DNA from: Corallochytrium limacisporum
Lineage: Eukaryota; Opisthokonta
Length of the DNA stretch: 46,892 nucleotides
Assembly: GCA_002811645.1 (NCBI GenBank)
Contig: PDIP01000022.1
Coordinates: 266,929 to 313,820, forward strand
Reading direction: 5' to 3'
The position numbers and the translations under genes were made by a program. The number at the start of each line of letters is the position of its first letter. The stretch's first letter is position 1. The notes under the pieces are model-generated. The model was not told the DNA's origin and did not search any database. It saw only the letters and a list, made by a program, of their open reading frames with translations. Of the stretch, positions 30,862 through 39,258 are shown piece after piece.

Positions 30862-33078
30862 ATGGCAGCTGGAATGGGTGGACAGACCCTGTCCGGATTC
30901 GACCTCATAATACTGGGTGCATACTTCGCATTGATCTTTAGCATAGGATTATGGGGTAGTCTCAAGGAATACTTCCGGCCAATGGGTCCCTTGGCTAGGA
31001 GCAAGAATAGTATCGAAGAGCCTGAACAGTTCCAGAGCCTGGCTCGATCTGGTAGGCGTTTGCGTATGAGCGAAGATCACCAGGCCACTAAACAAGTCGG
31101 AGAGGCCGAATCATACTTCCTTGCGGGCAGGGATAGTGCGTGGTGGGTAGTTGGTCTGAGTCTATTCGCATCAAATATTGGATCGGAACACTTCGTTGGG
31201 ATTGCGGGCACCGCTGCTGCTTCGGGCTTCGCAGTGGTCATTTTCGAGTGGTTGAGTGGGCCAATTATCATTCTATTGGGGTGGGTATTTGCACCAATTT
31301 ATATGAGTGCTAACGTGTACACATTGCCGGAATACTTGGAAAGACGGTTTAAAAGCTCGAGTTTGCGGTATTTTCTGACCGCATTCTATCTTGTACTATA
31401 TATCCTCACAAAGATCAGCGTCGACTTGTATGCGGGTACCATCATCTTGGGTGGTGCTTTTGGCGTGCAGGATCCCTTCTTGGGCACGGTCCTCCTCCTA
31501 ATCTTTACAGGAATATATACAGTGGTGGGGGGGTTGACTGCTGTGGTGTACACGGAAGTCCTGCAGTCCGGAATCATGATCGGTGGGGCCCTAATCACAT
31601 GTTTCTATGGTCTCTACCAGGTTGGTGGCTTAGGTGGCCTGCGACAGATGTATGAAGATCAGTGGGAGTCGGGCACACTGCCCAACCCGGATGCATTTCA
31701 CATCTTTCGTTCACTCGATGACCCTGAGTTCCCCTGGGCGGCTGTGCTGCTGGGGCAACCGGTCCAGGCAATCTTCTACTGGTGTGCAGATCAAAACATT
31801 GTACAAAGAGCCTTGAGCGGGCTTGATCAGAGCCACGTCAAGGCAGGATCGTTGCTTACAGCCTTCCTTAAAATTTTGCCCTTCTTCATGATGATTTTGC
31901 CAGGTATGATCTCACGAGCGTTGTTTCCGGACTTTGTGGGATGCCAAACTGAAGAAGAGTGTCTCGAAATGTGCGACATGGCTGCCGGGTGTACCGACTA
32001 TGCATACCTGAAGCTGGTCACGGTTATGCTGCCCATTGGACTGAAGGGTCTGATTGTGGCGGCAATGATGAGTGCTCTCATGAGCTCGCTTGCTTCTGTC
32101 TTCAACTCCGCCGCAACAGTGTTCGCCTTCAATGTATGGCGAGGCATCCGGGGGGACAAAGCGAGCCAATCAGAGCTTGTCACCTCCGGGAGGATTGCCT
32201 CTGTGTTCATGATGGGTATCTCATTGTTGTGGTTGCCAGTGATCCGCAATTCTGGCAGTGGACAAGTGTTCATCTATGTCCAGAGTGTGAGCGCATTCTT
32301 CATGCCTCCGCTGACTGCGATGTTCATACTCGCGGTCTTCTTTCCTCCAACTACTGCCATTGCGTGTATGATTGGTCTCGCATGTGGCTTTGTGCTGGGG
32401 CTTGTGCGTCTTATTATGCAGATCATCGTCACTGAGACCGCGACTGACACCAGTGCCCTGACCGATGCGTTCGTTGGAATTCCTTTCTTGTGGTTCTCCA
32501 TGATTAGCTTTAGCGTTTCCATCAGTATCATGTTGATCGCAACAGTCTGTACCTGGCATAAGAGAATCCCGGAGCATATGATTCCACAGCTGACCTTCCA
32601 GACACGAAACAAGACGGACAACGTCCAGTACCAACTAGTCAGCAACCCTACAGATAACAACAGGCTCTCAATCGATGATGAAGAGGGAGTAGCTAGGAGC
32701 ACTGCCTCCAAAGTACACGCTCTCAAGGTGCACGTTCGCCAGCGCAAGGAAACAGATGAGCAAAATGGCAGCTTTTCGGAACCAAACACGCCTATTGACG
32801 TGGGCGCGAATGAAGCAGGTCCAAGCACGTCTGCGGGCCCAAGCACGTCAGCAGGCCCAAGCACTGCGAGATCTGCTGCAGCCGTGAGTGCGGAACGCAA
32901 CAAGGAGTTCATGGAAGCGTGGCTGTCATATTATCCAGATGACGTCCGCCTAGATCCGCTCGTCTACGAACACAGTGGCAAGGCTCATCCGAGCTTCTTC
33001 ACCAAACCCTGGGTAATGAAGGCCGGTCTGTTCATCTACTTTGGATTCTTCCTCTGCATGATAATCTGGTTTGCTTAA
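30862..33078 (+). CDS. SGLT-type sodium/sugar symporter
   Basis: 738-residue solute:sodium symporter with about 14 membrane helices. Wording follows animal SGLTs closely: FLAGRDSAWWVVGLSLFASN, EHFVGIAGTAAASG, LPEYLERRF, LYILTKISVDLYAG. Residues matching the sugar site of human SGLT1 are all present: Asn105, His110, Glu129, Tyr306-Trp307 (FYWCADQNIVQR) and Gln474. The Na2-site region SSLASVFNSAAT (408-419) is conserved. A Cys-rich loop (361-377) corresponds to the SGLT extracellular loop. The cytosolic loop before the last helix is long (about 570-710) and contains three GPSTSA-like repeats. The final helix lies near 718-737, as in SGLTs. It should sit in the plasma membrane and import a sugar with sodium; inositol or another polyol is possible. 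Confidence 0.92.
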   Translation: MAAGMGGQTLSGFDLIILGAYFALIFSIGLWGSLKEYFRPMGPLARSKNSIEEPEQFQSLARSGRRLRMSEDHQATKQVGEAESYFLAGRDSAWWVVGLSLFASNIGSEHFVGIAGTAAASGFAVVIFEWLSGPIIILLGWVFAPIYMSANVYTLPEYLERRFKSSSLRYFLTAFYLVLYILTKISVDLYAGTIILGGAFGVQDPFLGTVLLLIFTGIYTVVGGLTAVVYTEVLQSGIMIGGALITCFYGLYQVGGLGGLRQMYEDQWESGTLPNPDAFHIFRSLDDPEFPWAAVLLGQPVQAIFYWCADQNIVQRALSGLDQSHVKAGSLLTAFLKILPFFMMILPGMISRALFPDFVGCQTEEECLEMCDMAAGCTDYAYLKLVTVMLPIGLKGLIVAAMMSALMSSLASVFNSAATVFAFNVWRGIRGDKASQSELVTSGRIASVFMMGISLLWLPVIRNSGSGQVFIYVQSVSAFFMPPLTAMFILAVFFPPTTAIACMIGLACGFVLGLVRLIMQIIVTETATDTSALTDAFVGIPFLWFSMISFSVSISIMLIATVCTWHKRIPEHMIPQLTFQTRNKTDNVQYQLVSNPTDNNRLSIDDEEGVARSTASKVHALKVHVRQRKETDEQNGSFSEPNTPIDVGANEAGPSTSAGPSTSAGPSTARSAAAVSAERNKEFMEAWLSYYPDDVRLDPLVYEHSGKAHPSFFTKPWVMKAGLFIYFGFFLCMIIWFA
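32815..32867 (+). repeat. Three in-frame GPSTSA-coding repeats in the SGLT loop
   Basis: An 18-bp unit encoding AGPSTS repeats nearly three times with small base changes. It lies in the cytosolic loop before the last membrane helix of the symporter. It is Ser/Thr-rich and probably disordered. Confidence 0.8.
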
Positions 33079-33488
33079 GCGAAGGTAAAGAAATATACAT
33101 ATGTACACTTAGTCCGCAACAGCCGTGCACGGGCCCCGCGATATGAGACTTGCCCCCTCCCTCTTCTTGTGCTAGTGGGTCAGCTGATCTCCCCTCCAAC
33201 AGACTCAGACTGTCCAGAATTCAAGCTTCGTTGCTCTAAAAATAAATCTCGAGCCGCCTTACCTTGCGCATATCGAATACACGTCGCGGATCTCCTCGGC
33301 AGAGGGACAGGGGCCCTTCCTCACTGCGCATTATCCGGTACGGTATCAAATAAGACTCTATCAAAGTAGCACAACACCAGTGCGTTTCATGCACGAATCA
33401 TATTTCAAGGAATTACTCCGGAGACTATCAACTGTATTCTTTAGTTGGATCCATATGAGGCGGGTTGGTCTTCTGATTTCACAGCACC
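33079..33488. other. Short gap between SGLT and epoxide hydrolase genes
   Basis: 410 bp between two rightward genes. No gene is seen. A TTCTGATTTCACAG stretch ending at 33484, four bases before the hydrolase ATG, looks like a splice acceptor, so a leader intron is possible but unproven. Confidence 0.5.
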
Positions 33489-34643
33489 ATGGCACCCAAC
33501 AGTCGGGCACCGCTTGAAGCCAGAGACTTCTGGCGCAGCATGGACCCACCATCTGACATTCCGGGGTTGCGGCTTCGGTTCGTGCGCATTCCTAAGACAG
33601 ACGAGGAATACCAGCGTCGGAAAGCGAAAGGCGAGGCGGACTGCGTCATACCTTACACCGGAGCCACCATTCGCGTCGCGGAATGTGGTGATCCTCGGGA
33701 TCCCTTGCTTTTATTTGTACATGGCTGGCCCGAGGGTTGGTTCAGTTGGCGCCACCAGCTCAACCACTACGCCCGCACCGGTCGCTACCACTGTGTAGCA
33801 GTTGACGTTCGCGGTTTTGGTATGAGCGAACCCTGGACTGGGGATGACCACGATTATGACCTCGATCATGTGCGTCTCGACTTGCTCGGTGTGGTAAGGG
33901 CTCTGGGCCATCGGCGCGCTTGCTACGTTGGCCATGACTTTGGTGCTCTGCTCGGATGGTGGGTGTGTCTGCGCCACAGCGACGTCTTTCCTGCGATGAT
34001 CATGATCTCCATCCCGCACGTAGGCCATGAGAAGGTCAATCCGAAGGACCGCTACGAGAAAGTCTGGGGGGAGAATTTCTTTTACATTAACTACCACAAC
34101 GAAGATGGTGGCAAAACGGCCGCGGCAGAGTATCAATCAGACACTAGACACTTCCTAATCAATTATGTCAATGAAATGCCTATTTACGGCTCAAAAGATG
34201 GTATCAGTCCGAAGATCACTGACACACGAAGGTCAGCAGGTGGCATCCTAGACCGCTATCCCCGTCTCACCAAACTACCGGATTGGATCACAGCTCAGGA
34301 GTTTGACTACATGGTCAAGGAACATGAGATGGCCGGCTGGCGGGCCTGTACAGGCCTATACCGCAACTTTGAGCGCAACTGGTACCAAACGGCTGAACTT
34401 AAGGGGCAGAAACTAACACAGGAATGTTTGTTTGTCTGTGGAGACAATGACCCGGCACTTGCACTATTTCCTTCAAAGGAGGCGATCCGCAAGATCCTCA
34501 CTCGCGAAGTACCGAAAGTACAAATTGAGTTCGTGCCTGCCACAGGCCATCTAGTTTACCAAGAAGCCCACACCACAGTCAACGGCATGATGGATGCATA
34601 CTTGAAGCGAAACTGGCCAGGAGGAAACACTAGTCGATTGTAA
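33489..34643 (+). CDS. Soluble epoxide hydrolase-like alpha/beta hydrolase
   Basis: 384 residues. Oxyanion motif HGWPE (78-82), nucleophile Asp150 in GHDFGA, acid Asp321 in CGDNDPAL and base His354 in ATGHLV form an epoxide-hydrolase-type triad. An Asp nucleophile rules out an esterase. The cap domain (about 185-290) contains Tyr291 in YRNFERNW, matching the family's YRN motif, whose Tyr activates the epoxide. There is no signal peptide or N-terminal phosphatase domain. It would convert epoxides, possibly fatty-acid epoxides, into diols. The start CAGCACCATGG is good. Only 34 bp separate its stop from that of the convergent GH3 gene. Confidence 0.85.
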   Translation: MAPNSRAPLEARDFWRSMDPPSDIPGLRLRFVRIPKTDEEYQRRKAKGEADCVIPYTGATIRVAECGDPRDPLLLFVHGWPEGWFSWRHQLNHYARTGRYHCVAVDVRGFGMSEPWTGDDHDYDLDHVRLDLLGVVRALGHRRACYVGHDFGALLGWWVCLRHSDVFPAMIMISIPHVGHEKVNPKDRYEKVWGENFFYINYHNEDGGKTAAAEYQSDTRHFLINYVNEMPIYGSKDGISPKITDTRRSAGGILDRYPRLTKLPDWITAQEFDYMVKEHEMAGWRACTGLYRNFERNWYQTAELKGQKLTQECLFVCGDNDPALALFPSKEAIRKILTREVPKVQIEFVPATGHLVYQEAHTTVNGMMDAYLKRNWPGGNTSRL

Positions 34644-34677
34644 TTGAATATAAAGTTATGAGTACTCACGCACAATC

Positions 34678-36729
34678 TCACTGCACCACCCGATCAAGCA
34701 TGAACTTGATGTGCTCCGGCTGACGGAGGACGCGAGGAAGCTTGACCTGCTGGGGAGCACCCCCGGCAAGGATGAGCTCTCGGCGGAAATCGCTAAACAT
34801 GTTCGGCTTCACCACGAACACATTAACCCTGTCAAGCATCCCCTTGCTACGAAACAATCCATAGAGTTCGTTGCGGGATCGTAGCTCATGGTCAATCGAT
34901 TCAATTTCTGCTGAAGATAGGCCATCGTCCGGGGCCCGTGCAGCCGTGGACGCTTTACCACTGCCCCACAGCCAGCCAAACCAGCTGCCAGAGTTAGTAG
35001 TGGGAGTAGCGCGAGCGCCGGTCCCTTCGAGGGACGAAGCCTCTTCAAGTTCGACAAAGATGTGGTACGCAGGTGCAGCTCGAGTCACTCCAAAAGCAGT
35101 CAATGATGGCTCCTCAGCGACGGTGAATCCCTTAAGAATTCGACCATTGCACCACTGGACCTGCATGAGAGAATCGGAGAGTACAGCTTCGCTGGTCTTC
35201 TCTCCCCGGAGGTTGATAAGCTGACCGCGTCGGTAGCAAAATTGCACGATCGGCGCGCGCTTGTAGCAGCCTGTGATACGCACCACGTCACCGAAGCGAT
35301 AGCGGAAGAGGCCGCACTTCGTAGTGATGACTAACTCGTAGTCCTTACCGACTTCGCCCTTGTGTGAGGGAATGATCGCTTCACCCACTCGCTCATCGGG
35401 AGTGCCGACAGGGATCAGTTCGTAGTACATTGCCGATGGTGCAAGTACGTAAGTCACTTTCTTTGGATCCGCGTCACCGAACGGTCCCTTGTTTGGCTTA
35501 CCATCCATGATATTCACAGCCACCAGTCCTTCCGATGCTGCATACAGAGGGCTGTAGATGGGCATCTTGCCGTAATCCTGGCACAATCGCTCCCAGTAGA
35601 ACTCAAACGCCCCAGTATTTACAGACAGGAGCATGTTCATCTTGGGCCAGAGAGCGCGAAAGACGTTTGGTTTGTTCTGTTCGCTTTGCCTCTGTTCATC
35701 CTTGGAAAACAGTTCATGACACACAAGACTCAATTCCTTCGCCCGCTCCAGGCTCGCGCTGCCACCACCCGGAATGCGGTGTAGTAGCTGGTTCAGCTCA
35801 TGCTTTCCCTGTGTCGAAACAGACGGAAGTAGATCCTTCTGTGCTCCTTCATTCATGGATGGCGTCACACTGCATTGTGCAAGACAGGCTAATAGTTCTG
35901 GCCAACGCGTGCGAATGGTCTCCATAAATCCGTAGATTCCAGGCACAAAATTACTCTCCAAGTGGCCCAGTGACCGGTCCCGCAGTGCAAATAAAGCATG
36001 GATGAAGATCATGTCCCGCTCATCCTCCGTGATGTAGGCCTGCATCGGAGTGCTATAGAGGTTTGCTTGTGCTTTGGAGTCGTCTGGGGTACTGCTGTTG
36101 GGACCAATCCGGAGACCATCCGATTCATTAACACTGTAGGAGGGCACGTAGGTTAGTTTGGTTGACCGCTGCAAGCTCCAGCACTGGGGAAATGCCTTAA
36201 ACATTTGATCAAAGATCACAGCAATGCCGTGCAGGAAGAATATTTTCTGCTGATCCTCCGTGATTGGCAGCAACTTCCGGCTACCACTTGTTCCGCTGGT
36301 CTCAGCCCACATTTTCAGGCGCTTGGCCAGCAGGTGCCCGGTGGTGCCTTGGTCCTTCATTACCTTGAACCACTTCTTGTAATGATCATACTCGGTGACG
36401 GGATGTCTCTGGCGAAATCGCTCTACGACAGCATGAGGATTCTTTGTGTTGACCACCTGTGGAAACCCATACTCCTTTCCGTACACTGTGTATGCATTGG
36501 GCTTTATTGCTTCTTGCAGGAACTTTGCTTGGTGGTCCCGATAGGTCTCGCATTCTTTGTCAAAAGCTTTCCGCCTCATGTGGCCGATCAGGGACATAAC
36601 CCGATATTGAATGTACTGATCTGCTGCTGAAAAGAAGGTATGGGTATCTGACTTTTGCATGGTGAAGCCATCGTAGATAGGAAAGGCCAGAAAGACACCC
36701 AAGCCAAAGCTGGTGACACGCCCAATCAT
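34678..36729 (-). CDS. GH3-family acyl-adenylating enzyme
   Basis: 683 residues. Plant GH3 enzymes (about 600 residues) adenylate jasmonate, auxin or benzoates and join them to amino acids. The three nucleotide-binding motifs are present: TSGTSGSRK (144-152), YAASEG (396-401) and YRFGDVV (477-483). YYELIP (435-440) is also typical. The C-terminal subdomain follows from about 490. An insertion of about 45 residues near 560-610 (Gly/Ser/Thr, TPTTNSGSWFGWLWGSG) is unusual. The N-terminus has a hydrophobic stretch (6-19), perhaps a membrane anchor or targeting signal, unlike cytosolic plant enzymes. GH3-like proteins also occur in bacteria and animals, so plant origin need not follow. The acyl and amine substrates are unknown. 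Confidence 0.85.
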   Translation of the reverse strand: MIGRVTSFGLGVFLAFPIYDGFTMQKSDTHTFFSAADQYIQYRVMSLIGHMRRKAFDKECETYRDHQAKFLQEAIKPNAYTVYGKEYGFPQVVNTKNPHAVVERFRQRHPVTEYDHYKKWFKVMKDQGTTGHLLAKRLKMWAETSGTSGSRKLLPITEDQQKIFFLHGIAVIFDQMFKAFPQCWSLQRSTKLTYVPSYSVNESDGLRIGPNSSTPDDSKAQANLYSTPMQAYITEDERDMIFIHALFALRDRSLGHLESNFVPGIYGFMETIRTRWPELLACLAQCSVTPSMNEGAQKDLLPSVSTQGKHELNQLLHRIPGGGSASLERAKELSLVCHELFSKDEQRQSEQNKPNVFRALWPKMNMLLSVNTGAFEFYWERLCQDYGKMPIYSPLYAASEGLVAVNIMDGKPNKGPFGDADPKKVTYVLAPSAMYYELIPVGTPDERVGEAIIPSHKGEVGKDYELVITTKCGLFRYRFGDVVRITGCYKRAPIVQFCYRRGQLINLRGEKTSEAVLSDSLMQVQWCNGRILKGFTVAEEPSLTAFGVTRAAPAYHIFVELEEASSLEGTGARATPTTNSGSWFGWLWGSGKASTAARAPDDGLSSAEIESIDHELRSRNELYGLFRSKGMLDRVNVFVVKPNMFSDFRRELILAGGAPQQVKLPRVLRQPEHIKFMLDRVVQ

Positions 36730-37206
36730 GATTCATTCAGACAAAGGCTGTCCATGCGAGTTTGACATATGCGTTCACATCGCGACTAGCACTCATTCAC
36801 AATCGGGCTATAGGTTCCGATAGCAGTATCTGTATGATTCCCAGCGTGATCTACCGTAGGCCTGAAACAGCTGCTTGAGGATAAGCTGTCATTCGTGTCG
36901 CGGTGGAGACAAGCTGTGACACAATAGTCCCCTCCGGGGCCAGGGCGGGGAAAGGAATTGCATAAGTATCCGCTGACGCAGGTTCAGAACGTGGGCTGAC
37001 AAGGCTTCTTAGGGCTACAGGGAGTTAAGAATAAACCAAGGACGTGTATTTTGGCTGATGATGTAAGATCCGTGTTTGAAGGTTTTCCCGGAGAATTCAT
37101 ATGATCTTGCTTCATCCTGCTTTTTTTTTTGTTTGTTTCTTTGGTACAGATATTGACATGATGCCGAAAGAGAGAAGTCAAGTTTCAGAATGAGATGATG
37201 AATAGT
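36730..37206. other. Gap between GH3 and acyl-CoA synthetase genes
   Basis: 477 bp between two leftward genes: the GH3 promoter and the 3' end of the acyl-CoA synthetase. It contains a ten-T run near 37121-37130. No gene or clear motif is seen. Confidence 0.6.
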
Positions 37207-39258
37207 TTACTGTCCCTGACGGAGACCACCCCGGCCAGCAATCTTTGTCTTAGAGTACAGGTCGTCGATCTGCTTCTGGTAGCGCTCCTTAGCTTGAGGA
37301 CGGCGCAATTTGAAGGTAGGGGTCATGACGCTCTGTTCCTCTTCGGGGGTCCACGGGTTCACCTCAATGTGCACTCCCTTGGGGATCTCGAAACCATGTA
37401 GCTTGTTCTCCTTACCGACACGGGTCAACTCGTTGAGAACGGCCTTTCGAGTCGCTTCGCTGTTTGGCTGCTGCGCGTCGACTCCGTTGGCAGAGCACCA
37501 CTTAGGGAAGGCTTCGGGGTCGACAACAATGATGGCAACCAAATGGGGCTGAAGGGAATCACCGTAAACAAAGTTCTGGGCAACGATTGGGGCCTTAATG
37601 AACACGTTCTCAATCTTCTCGGCTGCAACATACTCACCCTGAGCCAGCTTGAAGATGTTCTTCTTGCGATCAATGATCTTAACAGAACCGTTGGGGCGCA
37701 GTTCACCAATGTCACCAGAGTGCAACCAGCCGTCCTTGTCGATTGTCTCTGCGGTCTTTTCGGGCATCTTGTAGTATCCCTTGAAGATGTTAGCTCCGCG
37801 GTAACAGACCTCACCCCGAGGGTATGGTTTGTCCGTGGCGGTGTAGTTCATTTCAGGCACGTCCTCAAGCTTGAGCTCCATGCATGGCAGAGGTCCACCA
37901 ACATGACCAATGGTGGTGTCCTCTGGGAGAGTCACACAAGCGCCAGCGGAGCACTCCGTCTGGCCATATCCCTCAACGACCGGGCAGCAGAAGACAATAC
38001 GCAAGAACTCCATGACATGGGGAGCAATAGGAGCAGCACCGGTAACCATGACCCTGACTCGGTCCAGACCCACGCGACTGCCGACCTTCTTGAACACAAG
38101 TGCATCCCAAATACTGTGAGTGTAGTATCCGTACTCGAGCCAGTACTTCTTGGACTCGTACGCAGTCATGAAGAGCTGTTTCTTGATGCCACCCTGCTCT
38201 TCAACGCCACCCATAACCTTGTCGTAAATGCGGTTCCAAAGACGAGGAACAGAAGGGAAGAGCGTGGGACGAAGGGACGCAATGTCCTCCAACAGCTTAA
38301 GGGCATCTCCACGATAGAAACCGATTCGGGAGCCGAAGGCAATCAGACCTGCAACGATGGCCTGCTCAAAAATGTGGGCCAGGGGCAAGTAGCTCAGATG
38401 CACATCCTCAGTGTTGAACTGGATGTAGTCGCCGGACAGAAGGGCAGAGGTGTCGGCAATGATGCAGGAGTGGGCAAGTAGCACACCCTTGGGCATTCCG
38501 GTGGTACCAGAGGTGTAAGACAGAATTGCAATGTCCTCGGGTTTGGCGGGGACCAGAGTAGGCTTGGTCAACTTCTCTCCGGCCTCGTAGATCTGTTCCA
38601 TGGTAAATACCTTGAAACCATCCAGGCTACCCTTGCATTTTTCTCCATCCAGAGGTAGCTCAATGATGTTCTTGAGCGTGGGGCACTTCTTGTCCAGACC
38701 ACTCAGGACCTGGAACTTGTCAGTGGAAGCCAGGATCGTAGACATCTTGGTCTGGTTCACAACGTACTCGATGGTGTCGTAGCCAAGGGTGTCGTACAGT
38801 GGAACGACGGTGACGTTCGTGCAGTGGCAGGCCATTTGAGCAACGAACCACTCCATGCGATTCTTGCAGTAGAAACCGATCTTCCGGGGAAGAATGTCAC
38901 CAGGTTCCTCTACAGGAACCAGATTCAGGGCCTCGATGCCCTTGCCGAACTTTTGCACGAGCTCGTTCGTCTCACCGTAGGTCAGGAATTCGAAGTCACC
39001 GTAGGTCTTACGGTCGGCCTGCAGATAGCGCTTTCCAATGCATGGGTAGTCCTTATAGCGGCGGGTAGAACCCAGCCAGGTCTCAGCCAGTGTCTTGGGA
39101 GAGCTACCATCGGACAGGGTGCCGCTAGTGGTGAGAGCATCCTGATGCTTGACGTTGCGGTAAGTGTCAGATTCGCCATCCTTGCCCTTAGACACGGGCA
39201 CGGCGTAGACGGGCGATTCCATCTTTTCCGCGGTTACGTAAGAGGTGACGTTACCCAT
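37207..39258 (-). CDS. ACSL: Long-chain acyl-CoA synthetase
   Basis: 683 residues from the ATG at 39258 (A at -3). The open frame reaches 39429, but only through a GTG. AMP-binding motif YTSGTTGMPKG (248-258), GYGQTECSAGA (430-440), the fatty-acyl-CoA synthetase signature (about 509-544, with DRKKNIFKLAQGEYV) and catalytic Lys650 in TPTFKLRR are all present. Size and wording match ACSL1/5/6-type enzymes (human ACSL1 has 698 residues). It activates long-chain fatty acids to CoA esters. The N-terminus MGNVTS fits the N-myristoylation pattern MGxxxS, and I see no N-terminal membrane helix, so lipid anchoring may replace it. It lies beside the GH3 gene, another adenylate-forming enzyme, on the same strand. 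Confidence 0.95.
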   Translation of the reverse strand: MGNVTSYVTAEKMESPVYAVPVSKGKDGESDTYRNVKHQDALTTSGTLSDGSSPKTLAETWLGSTRRYKDYPCIGKRYLQADRKTYGDFEFLTYGETNELVQKFGKGIEALNLVPVEEPGDILPRKIGFYCKNRMEWFVAQMACHCTNVTVVPLYDTLGYDTIEYVVNQTKMSTILASTDKFQVLSGLDKKCPTLKNIIELPLDGEKCKGSLDGFKVFTMEQIYEAGEKLTKPTLVPAKPEDIAILSYTSGTTGMPKGVLLAHSCIIADTSALLSGDYIQFNTEDVHLSYLPLAHIFEQAIVAGLIAFGSRIGFYRGDALKLLEDIASLRPTLFPSVPRLWNRIYDKVMGGVEEQGGIKKQLFMTAYESKKYWLEYGYYTHSIWDALVFKKVGSRVGLDRVRVMVTGAAPIAPHVMEFLRIVFCCPVVEGYGQTECSAGACVTLPEDTTIGHVGGPLPCMELKLEDVPEMNYTATDKPYPRGEVCYRGANIFKGYYKMPEKTAETIDKDGWLHSGDIGELRPNGSVKIIDRKKNIFKLAQGEYVAAEKIENVFIKAPIVAQNFVYGDSLQPHLVAIIVVDPEAFPKWCSANGVDAQQPNSEATRKAVLNELTRVGKENKLHGFEIPKGVHIEVNPWTPEEEQSVMTPTFKLRRPQAKERYQKQIDDLYSKTKIAGRGGLRQGQ

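Noticed and set aside
37543-38481. 312-codon frame opposite the acyl-CoA synthetase gene
   Set aside because: Antisense shadow of a complete ACSL gene with all motifs; no family resemblance.
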